In this document: positions 31,817 through 43,289 of the stretch, piece after piece | Numbering within the stretch: position 1 is the first letter of the stretch | Layout of the letters: each line of letters starts with the position of its first letter | Assembly: GCA_002682825.1 (NCBI GenBank) | Contig: NOKP01000030.1 | Span: 603,254-667,253 of the forward strand | Direction of reading: 5' to 3' | DNA length: 64,000 nucleotides | DNA from: Neonectria sp. B-13 | Taxonomy: Eukaryota > Ascomycota > Sordariomycetes > Hypocreales > Nectriaceae | Notes under the pieces: model-generated | What the model was told of the DNA's origin: nothing | Seen by the model: only the letters and a program-made list of their open reading frames with translations | Databases searched by the model: none | Position numbers and translations under genes: made by a program

Positions 31817-33355
31817 ATGCTTTCTTTCAACATGTTCATTGGTATCGCCTTTTCCTGCTTTGTGATCCAAGTGGTCGCCAGCACAGTTGACTGGGCCTCA
31901 GTTGTCGACTCTCGCGGTAATCGGTTCCCTGACTTCAGTTACTCCGGCTACCACAACTCGGATATATCACTACCAACTATCAGCAGTCCCGATATCACAG
32001 TTCGTAACCCTAGGAAGGTTACTGAAGATATGACCGCTTCAATCCAGGAAGCTATTGATGTCGTCTCGCAACGTGGTGGAGGCGTTGTCAAGCTGCCCTC
32101 AGGCACATTGACTATAATTGCTGGCATACAGCTACGCAGCAACGTTGTTGTTACTGGCTCTGGGAGTAGCGATACAACTCTTATGCTAAAGAGAAAGCCC
32201 ACCAAACCCGTTTTCATTCTTGGAAGAACCGGCCTTGCTCCCACGTCAGAGTTCGGACTCAGATCGAGGATCACCAACAACTACGTTTCGATCGGATCTT
32301 CTATAGTTACCGTTAGCGATGGTACTAAGTTTGCAGTCGGCCAGTCAGTCTACATCTCCCGAGCCACAACGGATCCCTGGGTTAGAAACAACGGAATGAG
32401 TGACTTGGTGCGAGATGGCGTCGCGCAAACTTGGATACCGGTAGGATTCTTCTTTCCTCTAATAGAAAAAGGGCAATGCTAAAACAGGAAACAGACAGAC
32501 AAGAAAATCATGGCTCCGAATGAGATCAAATCAATCAACGGCAACCAAATTACACTCAAAATACCTCTAGCAGATGCTCTTAACTCGGCGTACATGAAGC
32601 CGGAAGTCTGGGCCTACACTCCGCCGATCCTTATGTCCGAAATGGGTGTTCAGAACCTTCGTATCGAAGCCCCGAAAACTTGCTCCGGAACCCCCCTTGA
32701 CGAAATGATCTGCAACTATGCCGCGGTCAGGTTTTCATCCTGGACAGTTGACAGCTGGGCAAGCGGGTTAACTCTGGTGGGCTTCAACCAATTTTTCGAC
32801 GTTCAAAGGGGCGCTTCTCGGATTACCATCCAAGATAGCACGATGAATCGAAATCGAGATATTGAGGGAGAGGCCATTCCTGTCGACATTCTCATCAAAG
32901 GCTCGCAAGTTCTCGTTCAGGACTGTGGCCAAGTCGGGCTAGCCACGGCCAGATCGTTCTCCGTGGCTACTGACTCGTTGACCCAAGGACCGAACACTGT
33001 GGCCCGTCACACCACACAGTCCAGCGTCCAGACAATTTATCCTCATGAAAGGTGGGCGCAAGGGTTGCTAGTGGAGGATACCTTGGTACCCACCATGTTT
33101 ATGAATCGAGGTAATAAGGGTACCGGTCAGGGTTGGGCTATCAATGCTGGAGTTGGTTGGAATCTCAGGGGCAATGTCAACTTTCAGTCTCCGCCACTTG
33201 GCATTAATTGGTGCGTCGGCTGCGGAGGACAGAATGGACCGGTAGGGAACGCTACTTTCATCCGCCCAAGCGAACAGGTGACGCCGCGAAGTCTTTTCGC
33301 GGCCCAACTTGAAGCCCGAGGAGTTCATTGGAATACTCGAGGGAAGGATAACTGA
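31817..33355 (+). CDS. Secreted right-handed beta-helix (pectate-lyase-like) protein, 491 aa
   Basis: Two exons, 31817-32440 and 32504-33355, are separated by a 63-bp phase-0 intron (GTAGGA ... GCTAAAAC ... AAG). The first ~22 residues are a signal peptide. Residues ~50-110 hold the typical start of a pectate-lyase-superfamily domain, TEDMTASIQEAIDVVSQRGG followed by VVKLPSGTLTI and LRSNVVVTGSGSSDTTL. Later parts have repeated beta-coil text (RITIQDSTMNRNRDIEGEA, ILIKGSQVLVQDCG) and a Cys pair in WCVGCGG. There are no stops or frameshifts, so it is probably functional. Such proteins act on plant or fungal polysaccharides outside the cell; the exact substrate cannot be told. The alternative acceptor sites at 32487, 32494 and 32498 are less likely because they break the frame. 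Confidence 0.85.
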
Positions 33356-34272
33356 GTCTCTCAGGGACAATTAGCTTTAGATCCTGTTAGTTTAGAACTA
33401 AATTTGAAGATAAATTGCCCACTCATCCAAGCTAACTATGAAGTTTCTATAATGACATTGCGATAAGGACATAGTCGATAATGAAGGTATGTGCTGCCTA
33501 AGGCGTTTCTGCCTGTTTCACTACTTTGATGATGAGCCTATACAGGCTTGAGCGATTACATCTACTAAGCGCCTCTTGTTTCTCTCGTAGCGTTTCGAGA
33601 GAGCCCCGACTTGATCCTTACGTAGGCCCGCTCATATTTATTCATCGTTAATATAAAGGCTTCTTGTATTTCTTATCTTGATTCCCTTTGCTCCAAGTTT
33701 TAGGAGTTAAACTCCTTCTTCGGAAGAGGGACTTGAGACAGCATCTAAGTTAATGTAAACCCGTTACTATTTTGGTAGCCGTGTCTAGGAAAAGAGGAGC
33801 TTCTGGTAGAGCTAGACGACGTGCCGATTCTGGGTTGGCAATCAGGGTGGGGTGGCCGTTTTTAGGCCCCCTGATGTCACGGTCTTGAAAGAGGGATCCC
33901 ATTACTATTCCGAGAGTCACCTTCCGGCAGTATCGACTTAGTGGGGCACCAGATGTTCTAGGAATTGATAGAATGTGAGCGTTAGATTGGTGCACAGAAC
34001 CCGTGATGCATAGCGACTGAACCCTGGCCGCCTCCGGATCACACGGTCACATGGGTTCGTGACAATGTCCAACTCTCATGGCCTGCGCAACTGGCTCCAA
34101 CCCAGTCCACGCGCAGAGACTCTGTTGAGAGCATACACGCAACAGGTCCTAGGACTAACTCGAGACGGAACAAAGGTACTAAATGAAACGCTCGGTTTAG
34201 CGGTCCCTAGACGAAGAGCCCTGTGAGGGTTCTCGCGTAGAAATCGTGCTTATTAATTCAGATGAGCATGTC
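33356..34272. other. No recognised gene
   Basis: Frames are short and without motif. The minus-strand frame at 33995-33750 is not recognised. Possibly a terminator and decayed repeat DNA; nothing firmer can be said. Confidence 0.4.
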
Positions 34273-34547
34273 CTGGTATGTAGTGGGGGATAGTCCATCA
34301 TGTACTATCCGAGCTGGTATGTCATAAACTGCCCCAGAGCATGTGCTGGTATATCCTGGGGCAGTACATTACGTACCATCCCGGAGCATCTGGTGTATTC
34401 TGTGACAGTACGTTGTGCACTATCCCAAAATCTAGGCTGGTATATTATGTACAATCCCAAACTTAGGGCTGGTATGTCATGTACTATCCTAGAATCAGGG
34501 CTGGTACATCGTGTACTAACCCAAATTCCAGGTTGGTACATGCTGAG
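34273..34547 (+). repeat. Minisatellite, 32-bp unit beginning CTGGTAT, about eight copies
   Basis: Units start with CTGGTATRT or CTGGTACAT and end CCCANAATCNGGG. Four units are exactly 32 bp, at about 34314, 34437, 34469 and 34501. Three are longer (41-47 bp) because of an extra 9-15 bp block with CAGTAC or TAGTCC. The last unit is cut after 17 bp. A diverged unit recurs at 35295-35365. Confidence 0.85.
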
Positions 34548-36590
34548 GGACCAAAAAGCACTTGGGTGCGCCGCCCCAATGCCTTCCAATCCCTGTGCAT
34601 TGGATGATTGTCATACTGCCTCCACGCAGCCCAATCCTGGCTGCCCAGTGCCTATGGAAACTCGGTGGACGCCAATCTGGCGGGTTATCTCTTTATTCGA
34701 TGAAGTCTAGCCACTCAGTTTCCGTCGTTTGTCTTCTTTCCTCTCGCCGGATTGCCCACAGGTCCTGCCCGTCCGTTTCCTCCTCGATGAATGCGGTGCT
34801 GCCACCAATGCGCCACTCGCCCACCCTGAACACAAGAGACTCAAAGCTTCAGACCGCAATGCCCTCGGATCATACCCATCTGCGTCTCCGGAAACAACAG
34901 GTCATGTCGAACCACAAGCGGACCGCAACTATGCCCGTCGTTCTGTCGCAACGCGTCCTGGTGATCCTCGTTAATCTAGTTACAGCCTTAGGATAGAAGG
35001 GAACGTACCTTCTCGACATACCGAAGGTGGGAGAACTCTTTTTCACATGCTACCTACTAAATGATTAGCTCCTGTTCCCAAATAGGATGCTCAACGCGAA
35101 CCTTGACATCGACGTTTTCTCCTTTCCTCATTGAATCGTAGTGGTAAACGGAGCCTTCCCTCTCGTTGATCTCGAGAGGGCGGCGAAGCAGATAGCGGAA
35201 TGGCACTACCAGACGGAAGCACGGGGCGGTTTGGTGTGCTTCTTCCCACTCTTCCAGGACCATAATCACTTCAGCCTCCTCGAGATCAACGAGATATGTC
35301 ATGTACTGTGATATATCATGTGATGGGACATCATATGCCATCCCAGCGTATGTACTGGTATATTCTCACCCCTATAGACACATTCGATATTACAAGGGCA
35401 TAAACGGAGTGTTGGAGGATGTCCTCCGATATCGGGTGAGGGAAAGGCGAGTGTCAAAGACTTGGATCAGATGGGATACGTCCAGTTTTACCCGCTGGAG
35501 TATATGCTTAAGCTGCATATCGAGATGAACATCTCTTCCCTAATTGTCAAGGTCGCCTGCGCGACAGGCGACAACAGCTCGTACGCACGCGGCACCGAAT
35601 TGCAGTCGAAACCGAACAACAGGTCCGGGGCTGCCACAACCTCGAACAACAACTTCTCCGGAAATCGGACGCACGTTGAAGCCGAGGCAGCGGATGAAGC
35701 GCCTCGGAGGTTTCCCCAGGGGATCACGAAAATTGTGCAGACGCGGGTCACTCTGTCACCTTGGAATCGTGACGACTTTGGTGGACAACGAGGATGGCAG
35801 CTTGCAGTCATCGACACGCCGGCTAAAGCATAACTCTTAAGCCTACTGAGAACAATTTGTATGATTTCGTCGCATTGGCCTTACTATTTTCTGAAGTACT
35901 AGATAGACGCTGGACCCTGGAAGGACATGCACAGCAGTTTAGTAGATTACCCAAATACAGAGATGAGGGCACAACTCGGTACGGAGGTATGCTGTGTAAC
36001 TTCATTATGACTGGCATAGGAACACGTGTATCCGTACAATGCCGAAAAAACGCAGCTAGTGAGTCAGGGTATCACTAGGAGCCATGTCCAGGCCCGTCTT
36101 GGCCCCGCCAAGTCATACGAGATGATCTTGTAGATCCGACCGTTGAAGCGGACAATTTCTAAACTGGGTCTACTAAGAAAATCTAATGAACCCTTATTCT
36201 CAAGGGGTCCTTCACTAACAAGGCAAAGTCGGGGTACGGGGTTAGCTCATGCACTAAACAGTGGAACCCACGACCTTTCTGAATTGGATAGGTTTCTCCC
36301 TATGTAACAGCAGAGGCAGGGGCCTGAGGATGCAGTTGGAGAGGGGCTGTGCGGTAATTGCTGAGTATCCTGGGTTGAAAAAGGTGCTTCTGAGGGTACG
36401 GGAAGCTATAAACGCCGGAGCGGGAATAAATGGCTGCTTATTGTTGGAGACTGCAGGCTTGTTTGACCTTCTCTTATCACAATTACCATCAGCATCTTCT
36501 CACTTTCGCTGAATCACAATGGGTGTTGTCAAACCATAAGATAACCTTGAGGACGGCATTCCGGCCCTAGAGTCGGAGTTCGGGCTGCTG
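34548..36590. other. No confirmed gene; two coding-like frames
   Basis: The frame at 35341-35057 (minus, 94 codons; contains EEWEEAHQTAPCFRLVVPF) and the frame at 35462-35833 (plus, 123 codons; contains RRFPQGITKIVQTRVTLSPW) have protein-like composition but no recognised family. The former overlaps the diverged CTGGTAT unit at its N terminus. Neither has a visible promoter or partner exon. Confidence 0.35.
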
Positions 36591-36800
36591 CCGGGGACCC
36601 TGACAAGCCCCGGATAGGCAGGCCTGATCGGGACTGCCTGACCCCGGGCCCCGGGTCCGTCAGACCGCCGGGACAGGACCCCTCCAGCCCATCGGGCCCG
36701 GGCCCGGGCTCCGGGACTGACCATCGGACCCCTCAATGACCTGATGAACCTCATGTTGCCCTAATAGACCCCTTGGTCCCGGGCCGGCCTCTGACTGCGG
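36591..36800. other. GC-rich, CCCGGG-dense island
   Basis: A ~200 bp stretch rich in CCGGG, GGGCCC and CCCGGG words that stands out against AT-rich surroundings. Minus-strand frames here are long only because the segment lacks A/T. It lies just before the alcohol oxidase pseudogene. Origin unknown. Confidence 0.6.
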
Positions 36801-36887
36801 CCAGGTCTATAAGACCGACCCGTGAGACCCTCATTACATAGAAATCAAGAGCTTCTTTCCACATCTGATCCTTATTCCTTAATGCAA

Positions 36888-38625
36888 TAGGTGTCTATAC
36901 CAAACTGGACGATGATATTCAGGAGGTGGATGTGATCATTGCCGGCGGTAAGTCTCATGTCCTTCTATCGGCTTATGGTCTTCTCACGGTTGTTTGATCT
37001 TAGGTGGCACGGCGGCATGTGTAGTGGCCGGCAGGTTGGCTGAGGCCGATCCCAAGCTGTCGATCTTGCTCATCGAGGGCGGCCCGAACAAATACAACGT
37101 GCCAAACATTGTCCACCCGGTGTTCTTCCTCGACCACCTTCATCCCACTAGCAAGACAACCATCTTCTACAAGAGTGACAAAGCCAAACAGCTCGCGGAC
37201 CGGGAGGTCATCGTGCCTTCCGGCGGAACCCTAGGCGGCGGGTCATCCATCAACTTCATGATGTATATGCGGGCCCAACGATCGGACTTTGATTCATGGA
37301 AGTCCCGTGGCTGGTCTGCGGATGAGCTTTGGCCGTACCTCAAGAAGGTATGTCCGAGCTATTTGGTTTCCCAAGGCGCACGCCTGTGCTAATTGATCTC
37401 TCCAACAGCTGGACAACTACCATGGTCAGGGCGAGAAAGACCATCATGGTTATGACGGCCCCGTCCATGTTTCCGACAGCACATTCCGCGCGCGGGGTCC
37501 TCAGGACGATTTCATCGGCGCCGCGGCCCAGGTCGGCTGGCAGAGATCAGGGACCTTCAGACTCTTGACGCAAACAACGGCATCGAGCGCTGGAAATGTT
37601 ATATCTCAAAGGACGGCAAACGACAAGACACTGCGCATAAGTACCTACATGCGAAGCTCCGCTCTGGAAACTTCCCCAACTTACATGTTCTGGTGGAGTC
37701 AAAGGTCGTGTGTGTGCTATTCGACGACGACAAGCGGGCTGTCGGCGTGGAATATACACCTAACCCTGACTTCCAACCCACCCCAACACCCCAAGCTCAC
37801 AGTAAGAGCAAGAAAGCAGGTCATCATGTCCTGTGGCGCATGTGGCACACCACCAGTGCTCGAGAGATCTGGTTTAGGTGACCCCGACGTACTGAAGAAG
37901 GCTAGCATCTCTGTCGTTGTAGATCTGCCTAGAGTCGGGCGTGACTACTAAGACCACAACTTGTCTCTCTACCCTTATAGGACAAGTCTTTAACCACGCG
38001 AGACGATGGACGTCGTCCTCAGGAACCCCGGCAATCGCCAAAACCTCATCGACGCTAATGATGACATCTTGGGTTGGAATTCCATCGACATCTCGTCCAA
38101 GCTTCGACCAACAGAAGAAGATGTGGCAGCTCTTGGCCCCGAGTTTCAAGCCGCCTGGAACCGGGACTTCAAGAACACCCCTGACAGGCCTTTGATGCTC
38201 ATGGGTGTTGTATCATGGTAAGCTTTCCGGGAGGACTCCTAGAATCCTAGCAAAGTTCCCCTCAGCAGTAGTGCTAACAGACCCAGCTTCTTGGGCGACC
38301 CATCATCTGTCCCAGAGGCACAGTACGTTGCGATAGGAAACTATACGGCGTACCCCTACTCGCGTGGACACATGCACATCACCGGGCCAGAGCTTAGCGA
38401 TCCCCTAGACTTCGACGTTGGTTTCTTCTCGGACGCACACGACATCGACTTGAAGAAGCGGATTTGGGCGTACAAGAAGCAGCGCGAGATCATTCGCCGC
38501 ACGTCTATGTATCGTGGCGAGCTTGGAGACCAAATGGATGATATGCATTATATCAAAGAATTACAGCCCGGCCCGCGTTCCAGAGACGCTAGTAATGAGC
38601 AGATTTCATTTTCTCCTGCCTGACC
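36888..38625 (+). pseudogene. GMC oxidoreductase (alcohol oxidase type), broken and 3' truncated
   Basis: A flavin enzyme of the methanol/alcohol oxidase branch. The N-terminal text VYTKLDDDIQEVDVIIAGG follows an ATA where ATG is expected. Introns at 36948-37003 and 37348-37408 are correct. The segments CVVAGRLAEADPKLSILLIE, the GMC signature SGGTLGGGSSINFMMYMRAQ, LDNYHGQGEKDHHGYDGPVH, CGACGTPPVLERSGLGDP, ILGWNSIDISSKLRPTEEDV and PYSRGHMHITGP follow in order. Lesions: a frameshift near 37540, another near 37800, TAA at 37949-37951 and 37991-37993 (both where Gln is expected, C-to-T at CpA), and loss of the C-terminal substrate domain with the catalytic His after MYRGEL at about 38525. It cannot make a working oxidase. 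Confidence 0.9.
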
Positions 38626-38847
38626 TCCTTTGCTTTCAAAATTCAATCCCACCTACTGTAGAGCTCCTAGACAACCCAACTATCCGTCGTATGCCCATCC
38701 AGCCAGCTGTGGATACTTGCGATGAGCTGAAGGAAGTTGCCAGTAGGGAACTCAAGCCTTAGGCTAGGATAATGACTGCGCATACGACCTATGAAAAAGC
38801 AAGGAGCATTAGGCATTACTGTCAATTGGCTGGGCTAAGGTAGATGA

Positions 38848-40365
38848 GTGCAGAGAGGAAGTATGATAGAGAATACTATTAAATCTATATCGACCTAAAT
38901 AAATCTAGAGCTAGCATTAAGATTTTCTCTAAGGGTAGGAGAGACTTAACCAGCGACTGCATAGGGATTCATTAGGCACTATGGGACAGCCTTGAGCTTG
39001 ACATAGTAGGCAGCAAAATCAAGAAGCAGTGCATCCTGGAGGGCGAGCTACTAGTATAGAACAACAATAACAATAACAACAGGAGAATCAAGCCTTTCTA
39101 CAAAATCCGTAGATATGTGAAACGATCGGGATAGTTTCTTGGGGCTACTTAAGGTTCACCCGTCGAATTGAGCAAGCATCTTATGATCATATTCTACGAT
39201 ATTCTATTACTGGACAACATTGTATGCTGCTTAGAGACTCATAATGAACAGCAATGATGGCTTCAATCTCTGGTCTGCCGCATTCTGGGCCGGACCGACA
39301 TCGGATCCCACGAAGTCATTGAATTCTCGTCTTTTGATGCAGCAGAACGGCTCAGTGAGACATTCGCTTGAGCCATCATACAATGGTGGGAAGGATTTGT
39401 GCTCAAAGGTTGCGACGACCCCTACTTCTCATTTAACGGAAGTAGGCCATTCATCAAGCTTAAGAAAACATCACATACCTCAACCGCCATGGATACTTTA
39501 CATGAGCACCATTAGTCAAGTTATGCCCAAGTTCGATGTCTTATTCAAGCCTGCATGGAGGCTGCAGCCAGTAGAGCTATTCAAGCATCCGTTTATAGTA
39601 GAAGTGGTTGGTGCTGGCTTCGACAAGCCCGCGAACGTTGGGTACTTTGCTCTGCGATTTCCATGAGTGTTGAAGGTTCATGAGGATTGCTCGTTCAGGG
39701 ATACAATCAGCTTTGAGGAGCTGCAGGAGATGGCCCAAAGATGCCTAGAGGTACCGAATGATGGAGAACAAGAAGAGAAAAGCTGGCTTAGGAGACTGCG
39801 AGGCTATGACCACCTGCTCGACAGATCAAGGACTAGCTCTCCCAGCGATGATGCAGTTTCTGTCGCAGATATCTGTGAAGGTAGGCAAAGCAACCGACAA
39901 CAGGAGACGTTAGGGACGGCTGTTGAGTCCCAGTGCCTTGATAATAATTCCCTCGGGGCATCAAAGCGGAAGTTAGCTCCAAAGGTTGCCTTGTATGGTA
40001 ATTCAACCGTCAAGCGAGCAAAGCAAGAGTAAACAGGCACAACAATCCGAGAAGCTTGGCAATTTCTTGATGATCCAAATGGCCAAGCATTCACGGCGTC
40101 TCGAAAACTGCTCGACTCTCTTCATGGCTGTACCTCCGAGTTGGTCCAGTTGCAGAGCAGGCTAGATCCGGGCAAGCCCGTAAGGCGAAGTGCACTCCGA
40201 GCACACGGTGGGAGACCTATGTGAAAGTCCACCTTCACGAGAATCCCATCCGTGCTATTTTCACTCTGGTTATCCTTGGAGCTGTTGACATCACAATACC
40301 GCCTGCCGCCCTCAGCAGACATGTATCGACTCACCAAGACATCGTGTTGCGGCCTCAGGTTCAAC
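38848..40365 (+). pseudogene. ATP-dependent DNA ligase-like gene, RIP-damaged
   Basis: Ligase-type nucleotidyltransferase text is readable through stops. Motif I reads KYDR at 38859-38870, where the family has KxDG. Then come IYIDLNKSRAS, VGSKIKKQCILEGELLV (motif III-like), LMIIFYDILLLDN, SSFDAAERLSETFA, WWEGFVLKGCDDPYFSFNGS (the EGxVLK motif, 39396-39456) and PFIKLKK (motif V-like). Downstream are FDVLFKPAWRLQPVELFKHP, YFALRFP, a TGA at 39664-39666 in place of Arg, VLKVHEDCSFRDTISFEELQ, a tail rich in Ser and Lys, and a final hydrophobic region that reaches about 40350. Nucleotides near 39475 are missing. At its 3' end it runs in frame into the pogo transposase. Not a replicative ligase copy; its cellular role is unknown. 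Confidence 0.8.
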
Positions 40366-41415
40366 GACCGGCGATTAATGCGGAAGGCTGGGCGATCCAG
40401 CCGTTCGTCGTGGTTGCGGGCCAATATCACCTCGCCAGCTGGCACTGGGAAAGCAACCTCCCGGGCGATTGGGCTATTGAGATGACTCAAAATGGCTGGA
40501 CCGACAATGAGACAGGTTTTGAGTGGCTCAAGCACTTTGACCAGCACACAAAGGCCCGATCAATCGGTCGCTATCGTCTTCTGATCCTCGATGGGCATGA
40601 AAGTCACCACTCGGTCGACTTTGAGAAATATTGCGAAGAGAACCACATCATTACGCTTTGTATGCCGCCTCATTCGTCTCATCTACTTCAGCCTCTTGAT
40701 GTTAGGTGCTTTGGGCCGCTTAAAAAAGCCTATGGTCGAGAATTGAGCAGTTGATCAGATGCTCTATAACCTATGTTTTAAAGACTGAGTTCTTTCCGGC
40801 CTTTTATGCTGCCCACTAAGCTACTATAATAGAAAGCAACATCAAAGGGGGTTTTCAAGGGGCTAGACTTACTCCTTTAGACCCAGAAAATGTCATATCA
40901 AAGCTTAATGTACAGCTACAGACTCTAACACCAGTTGAGGAAGAGGTCAGCCTCCCTGACCCTTGGGTCTTAAAGACCCTAAAGACTGTACTTAAGGCCA
41001 GCTTACAGTCTGAATACCTCAAAAGACGAGTTAGAAGGCATTAAAGCAGCTCTCTAGTATCTATTCTCAAGGCACTTAAGTCATTTTCTAAGGGAACAAA
41101 GGTAATAATGCATTAGATACCATTATTAAAGTCTAAGAACCAGATCCTTCAACAGGCAAATGAAACTCTTAGTAAACAGCACAGAGTAAAAAAAACCCAC
41201 CTACATAAAGGAGGGAAGATGACTCTAGATGAGGGAAAGGATGCAATTGATCAGAAGGAGATTGATACGCAGGTAGTGGCCGAATCATCTAGAAGTAGTG
41301 GTCAAGGAAGGTCAGCGCCGCCGAGGGAAAGGCGCTGTAGAACATATAGCAAGACTGGTTATAACTCAAGAACCTATCAAATTGTTATTAAGATATCTAG
41401 GGAAAAGTTATAGTA
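40366..41415 (+). mobile_element. pogo/Fot-type transposase fragment (DDE domain), 5' truncated
   Basis: From INAEGWAIQPFVVVAGQYHL to the DDE core RYRLLILDGHESHHSVDFEK and IITLCMPPHSSHLLQPLDV, clear pogo-family text, but the helix-turn-helix and the first Asp region are absent. After TGA at 40752 the frame is broken by many stops although the downstream text is still recognisable. The last part, at 41219-41413 (TLDEGKDAIDQKEIDTQVVA; RCRTYSKTGYNSRT), is the C-terminal zinc-knuckle-like tail with its Cys residues mutated. A GTGCGCCGC-containing end at about 41480-41515 may be the right terminal repeat. Confidence 0.85.
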
Positions 41416-41564
41416 ATTGATCTTTCTTAATTAAATGCTTTGTTGTGTTTTTATTTACGTTCTTGTATTGAAGGTTAGAAAAAGTGCGCCGCTCGCTTGT
41501 TTGCGCCGCTCGCTTATCAAGTACGTTATATGGGTAATATATGGTTTAACTAAACCATACGCGT

Positions 41565-42270
41565 ATGGTTAGAAAGCCTGATGACGACCAAGGCTCTCGA
41601 GTCATCGTTTGCAACACTCGACAACGTCCTCTTAGCTATGGACTTCGTTATGGCACAATTCGAAGCAGGGAAGGAGAACATATTGACGATCCAATGATGG
41701 TATCAATGTATAACTCAGGCTGGGCAAAGTTGGACAAGTACTACCGGCTCACTAATGAATCGCCTGCCTACGTTGCATCCATCGTGCTCCACCCTTCGCA
41801 TAAATGGCACTACATACAGGGTAACTGGAAAAAGGAGTAGGTTGAGTCATCAAAGAAGTTGATTGAGATGCTGTAGAACGAATATAAACCTGTGGAATCA
41901 CCTCTTCCTCTCTGCGAGGACCTATCGACGGCCACAAACGAGTTCTTGAATTAGCAGAATAAGCACCTACGGCCGTCACTCATTACTGACGAGTATGAGC
42001 GTTATTGCAAGTCTGAACAGGTTTATGATTTTACAAGTGCCCTAGCATAGTGGCTAGAGGAGACACAGTAGAAAAACTACCCGAGCCTGAGCAAGATGGC
42101 CGTGGATACTGTCAATTCCTGCAATGTCTGCGGAGCCCGAACGACGCTTCTCTGGGGCAAAGATAACGATTACGGACCGTCAAAATCGACTTGGGAGTGA
42201 TGTAATTAAAGCATTGGAGAGCCTAAAGTCATGGTTCTGGATACGAGACTTTCAAGTAGACAATGCTTTA
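41565..42270 (+). mobile_element. hAT transposase C-terminal fragment
   Basis: Contains YNSGWAKLDKYYRLTNESPA and VLHPSHKWHYIQGNWKKE, then through stops PLCEDLSTATNEFLN, LRPSLITDEYERY, and after a frameshift near 42110 the dimerisation-domain end (CNVCGARTTLLWGKDN; the other frame gives LESLKSWFWIRDFQ). Stops are TAG/TGA at Trp and Arg/Gln sites. The N-terminal zinc finger and catalytic part are missing. The family is supported by the C-terminal dimerisation region. Confidence 0.85.
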
Positions 42271-42289
42271 GCCGCTGCATTTGAATGAT

Positions 42290-42465
42290 GAAGATCACGT
42301 GTAATACATGGGATGTATTGCCATACTGCCAATATATTGGGTTCTTGGCAATATAATACAATATGGGCAATGTTTATATTGGGTAATACAATATGCACCC
42401 TTTGCCAATACAATAATATTGCGAGGGGGCCCATATTGCCAATATCGTATTGTTTATATTATTAG
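42290..42465. repeat. AT-rich inverted repeat, probably the hAT element end
   Basis: CAATATAATACAATATGGGC (from about 42349) faces CCCATATTGCCAATATCGTA (from about 42430) with further copies of TTGCCAATA between. Similar words (AATATAATACAATTT, TTGCCCAAATTGT) occur in the inverted repeats at 21291 and 30165, which suggests related element ends. Confidence 0.55.
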
Positions 42466-43013
42466 CAACACTTCTTAGGCATGGGGCAGCTAGTGATGCG
42501 GTCATAGCTGATGGTGGTGATGACTCTCCAGTGAAGCTTTCGGGCAACCTAGGTTGAGCGTGCCAATACCATTAACTTATGCTAGAGTCATTATGCTGGC
42601 ATAAGTGCCCTAGTATTGATAGCATGTTGGCATGGATACTCTAGCACTGATTTAGTGCTGCCGTCAAGAAGCCATTTATCGCCCTTATACATGTACTTCT
42701 GGAGAAGTTGGCTCTGGTGCTCATTCCATTAATCTCGTCGTCGACTAGATAATTATCACATCGTTGAGGGGCCAGGTTCCCCTAAATCCTTCTATCCCTT
42801 GAGAGTCAATGCGACATCGACAGTCTTGTGCGTTGGACAGCACCTAGGATGGAAGAGACGTTACACGAATCCTCAATGCCAGCTGTGGGTTTCTTGATAG
42901 ACGCTGAAGACGACGACAAGTTCATTATCTGTTCACAAAATCCCGGATCCTCCACTCTCATACATTGAAATCATCCCTTCCTCAATACCCCAACGGCTCT
43001 CCTCCCCATTCGC
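42466..43013. other. Intergenic, no recognised gene
   Basis: No significant frame. The 42466-42530 part (AGCAACACTTCTTAGGCATG, CAGCTAGTGATG) resembles 46625-46690, just right of the piggyBac element, which suggests an old local duplication of the host sequence. Confidence 0.45.
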
Positions 43014-43289
43014 CTACTGCTTCTTAAAGTTCCCAGCATCTTCAACCCCTTTTGATACCTCGTTGAGTCCAGATTCAACGCCGGTCCCCAATTTCCCAAG
43101 AGGGTCGCCCACCTTGAGCCCCGTCGGCGCAGTCGCACTATTGAGGGTGTCACCAACGCCTCTCATTAATGCGCCAGTGGTAGAACCGACGGTGCGCCCC
43201 AAACCGCCGACAGTATTTCCCAGCGTGCTAGTTACGAGGTTGGCAGGCCCCGTGACTTGGTCGGCAGCGGTCTTCTTCTGCTCGGGCAT
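43014..43289 (-). CDS. Small conserved Gly/Thr-rich protein, 91 aa
   Basis: Single-exon frame starting at the ATG at 43289 (MPEQKKTAADQV), preferred over the upstream ATG at 43334 because the conserved-looking part begins there. The body is built of short repeats of Gly-Thr/Val/Leu-Gly (NTVGGLGRTVG, LGKLGTGVESGLN) with a Lys-rich end, consistent with an amphipathic or LEA-like small stress protein. No signal peptide, no cysteine. It resembles small hypothetical proteins of filamentous fungi, but I cannot name a function. No lesion. Confidence 0.7.
   Translation of the reverse strand: MPEQKKTAADQVTGPANLVTSTLGNTVGGLGRTVGSTTGALMRGVGDTLNSATAPTGLKVGDPLGKLGTGVESGLNEVSKGVEDAGNFKKQ

Noticed and set aside
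36500..36754. Arg/Gly/Pro-rich minus-strand frame
   Set aside because: An effect of the GC-rich island, which lacks stop codons; no family resemblance.
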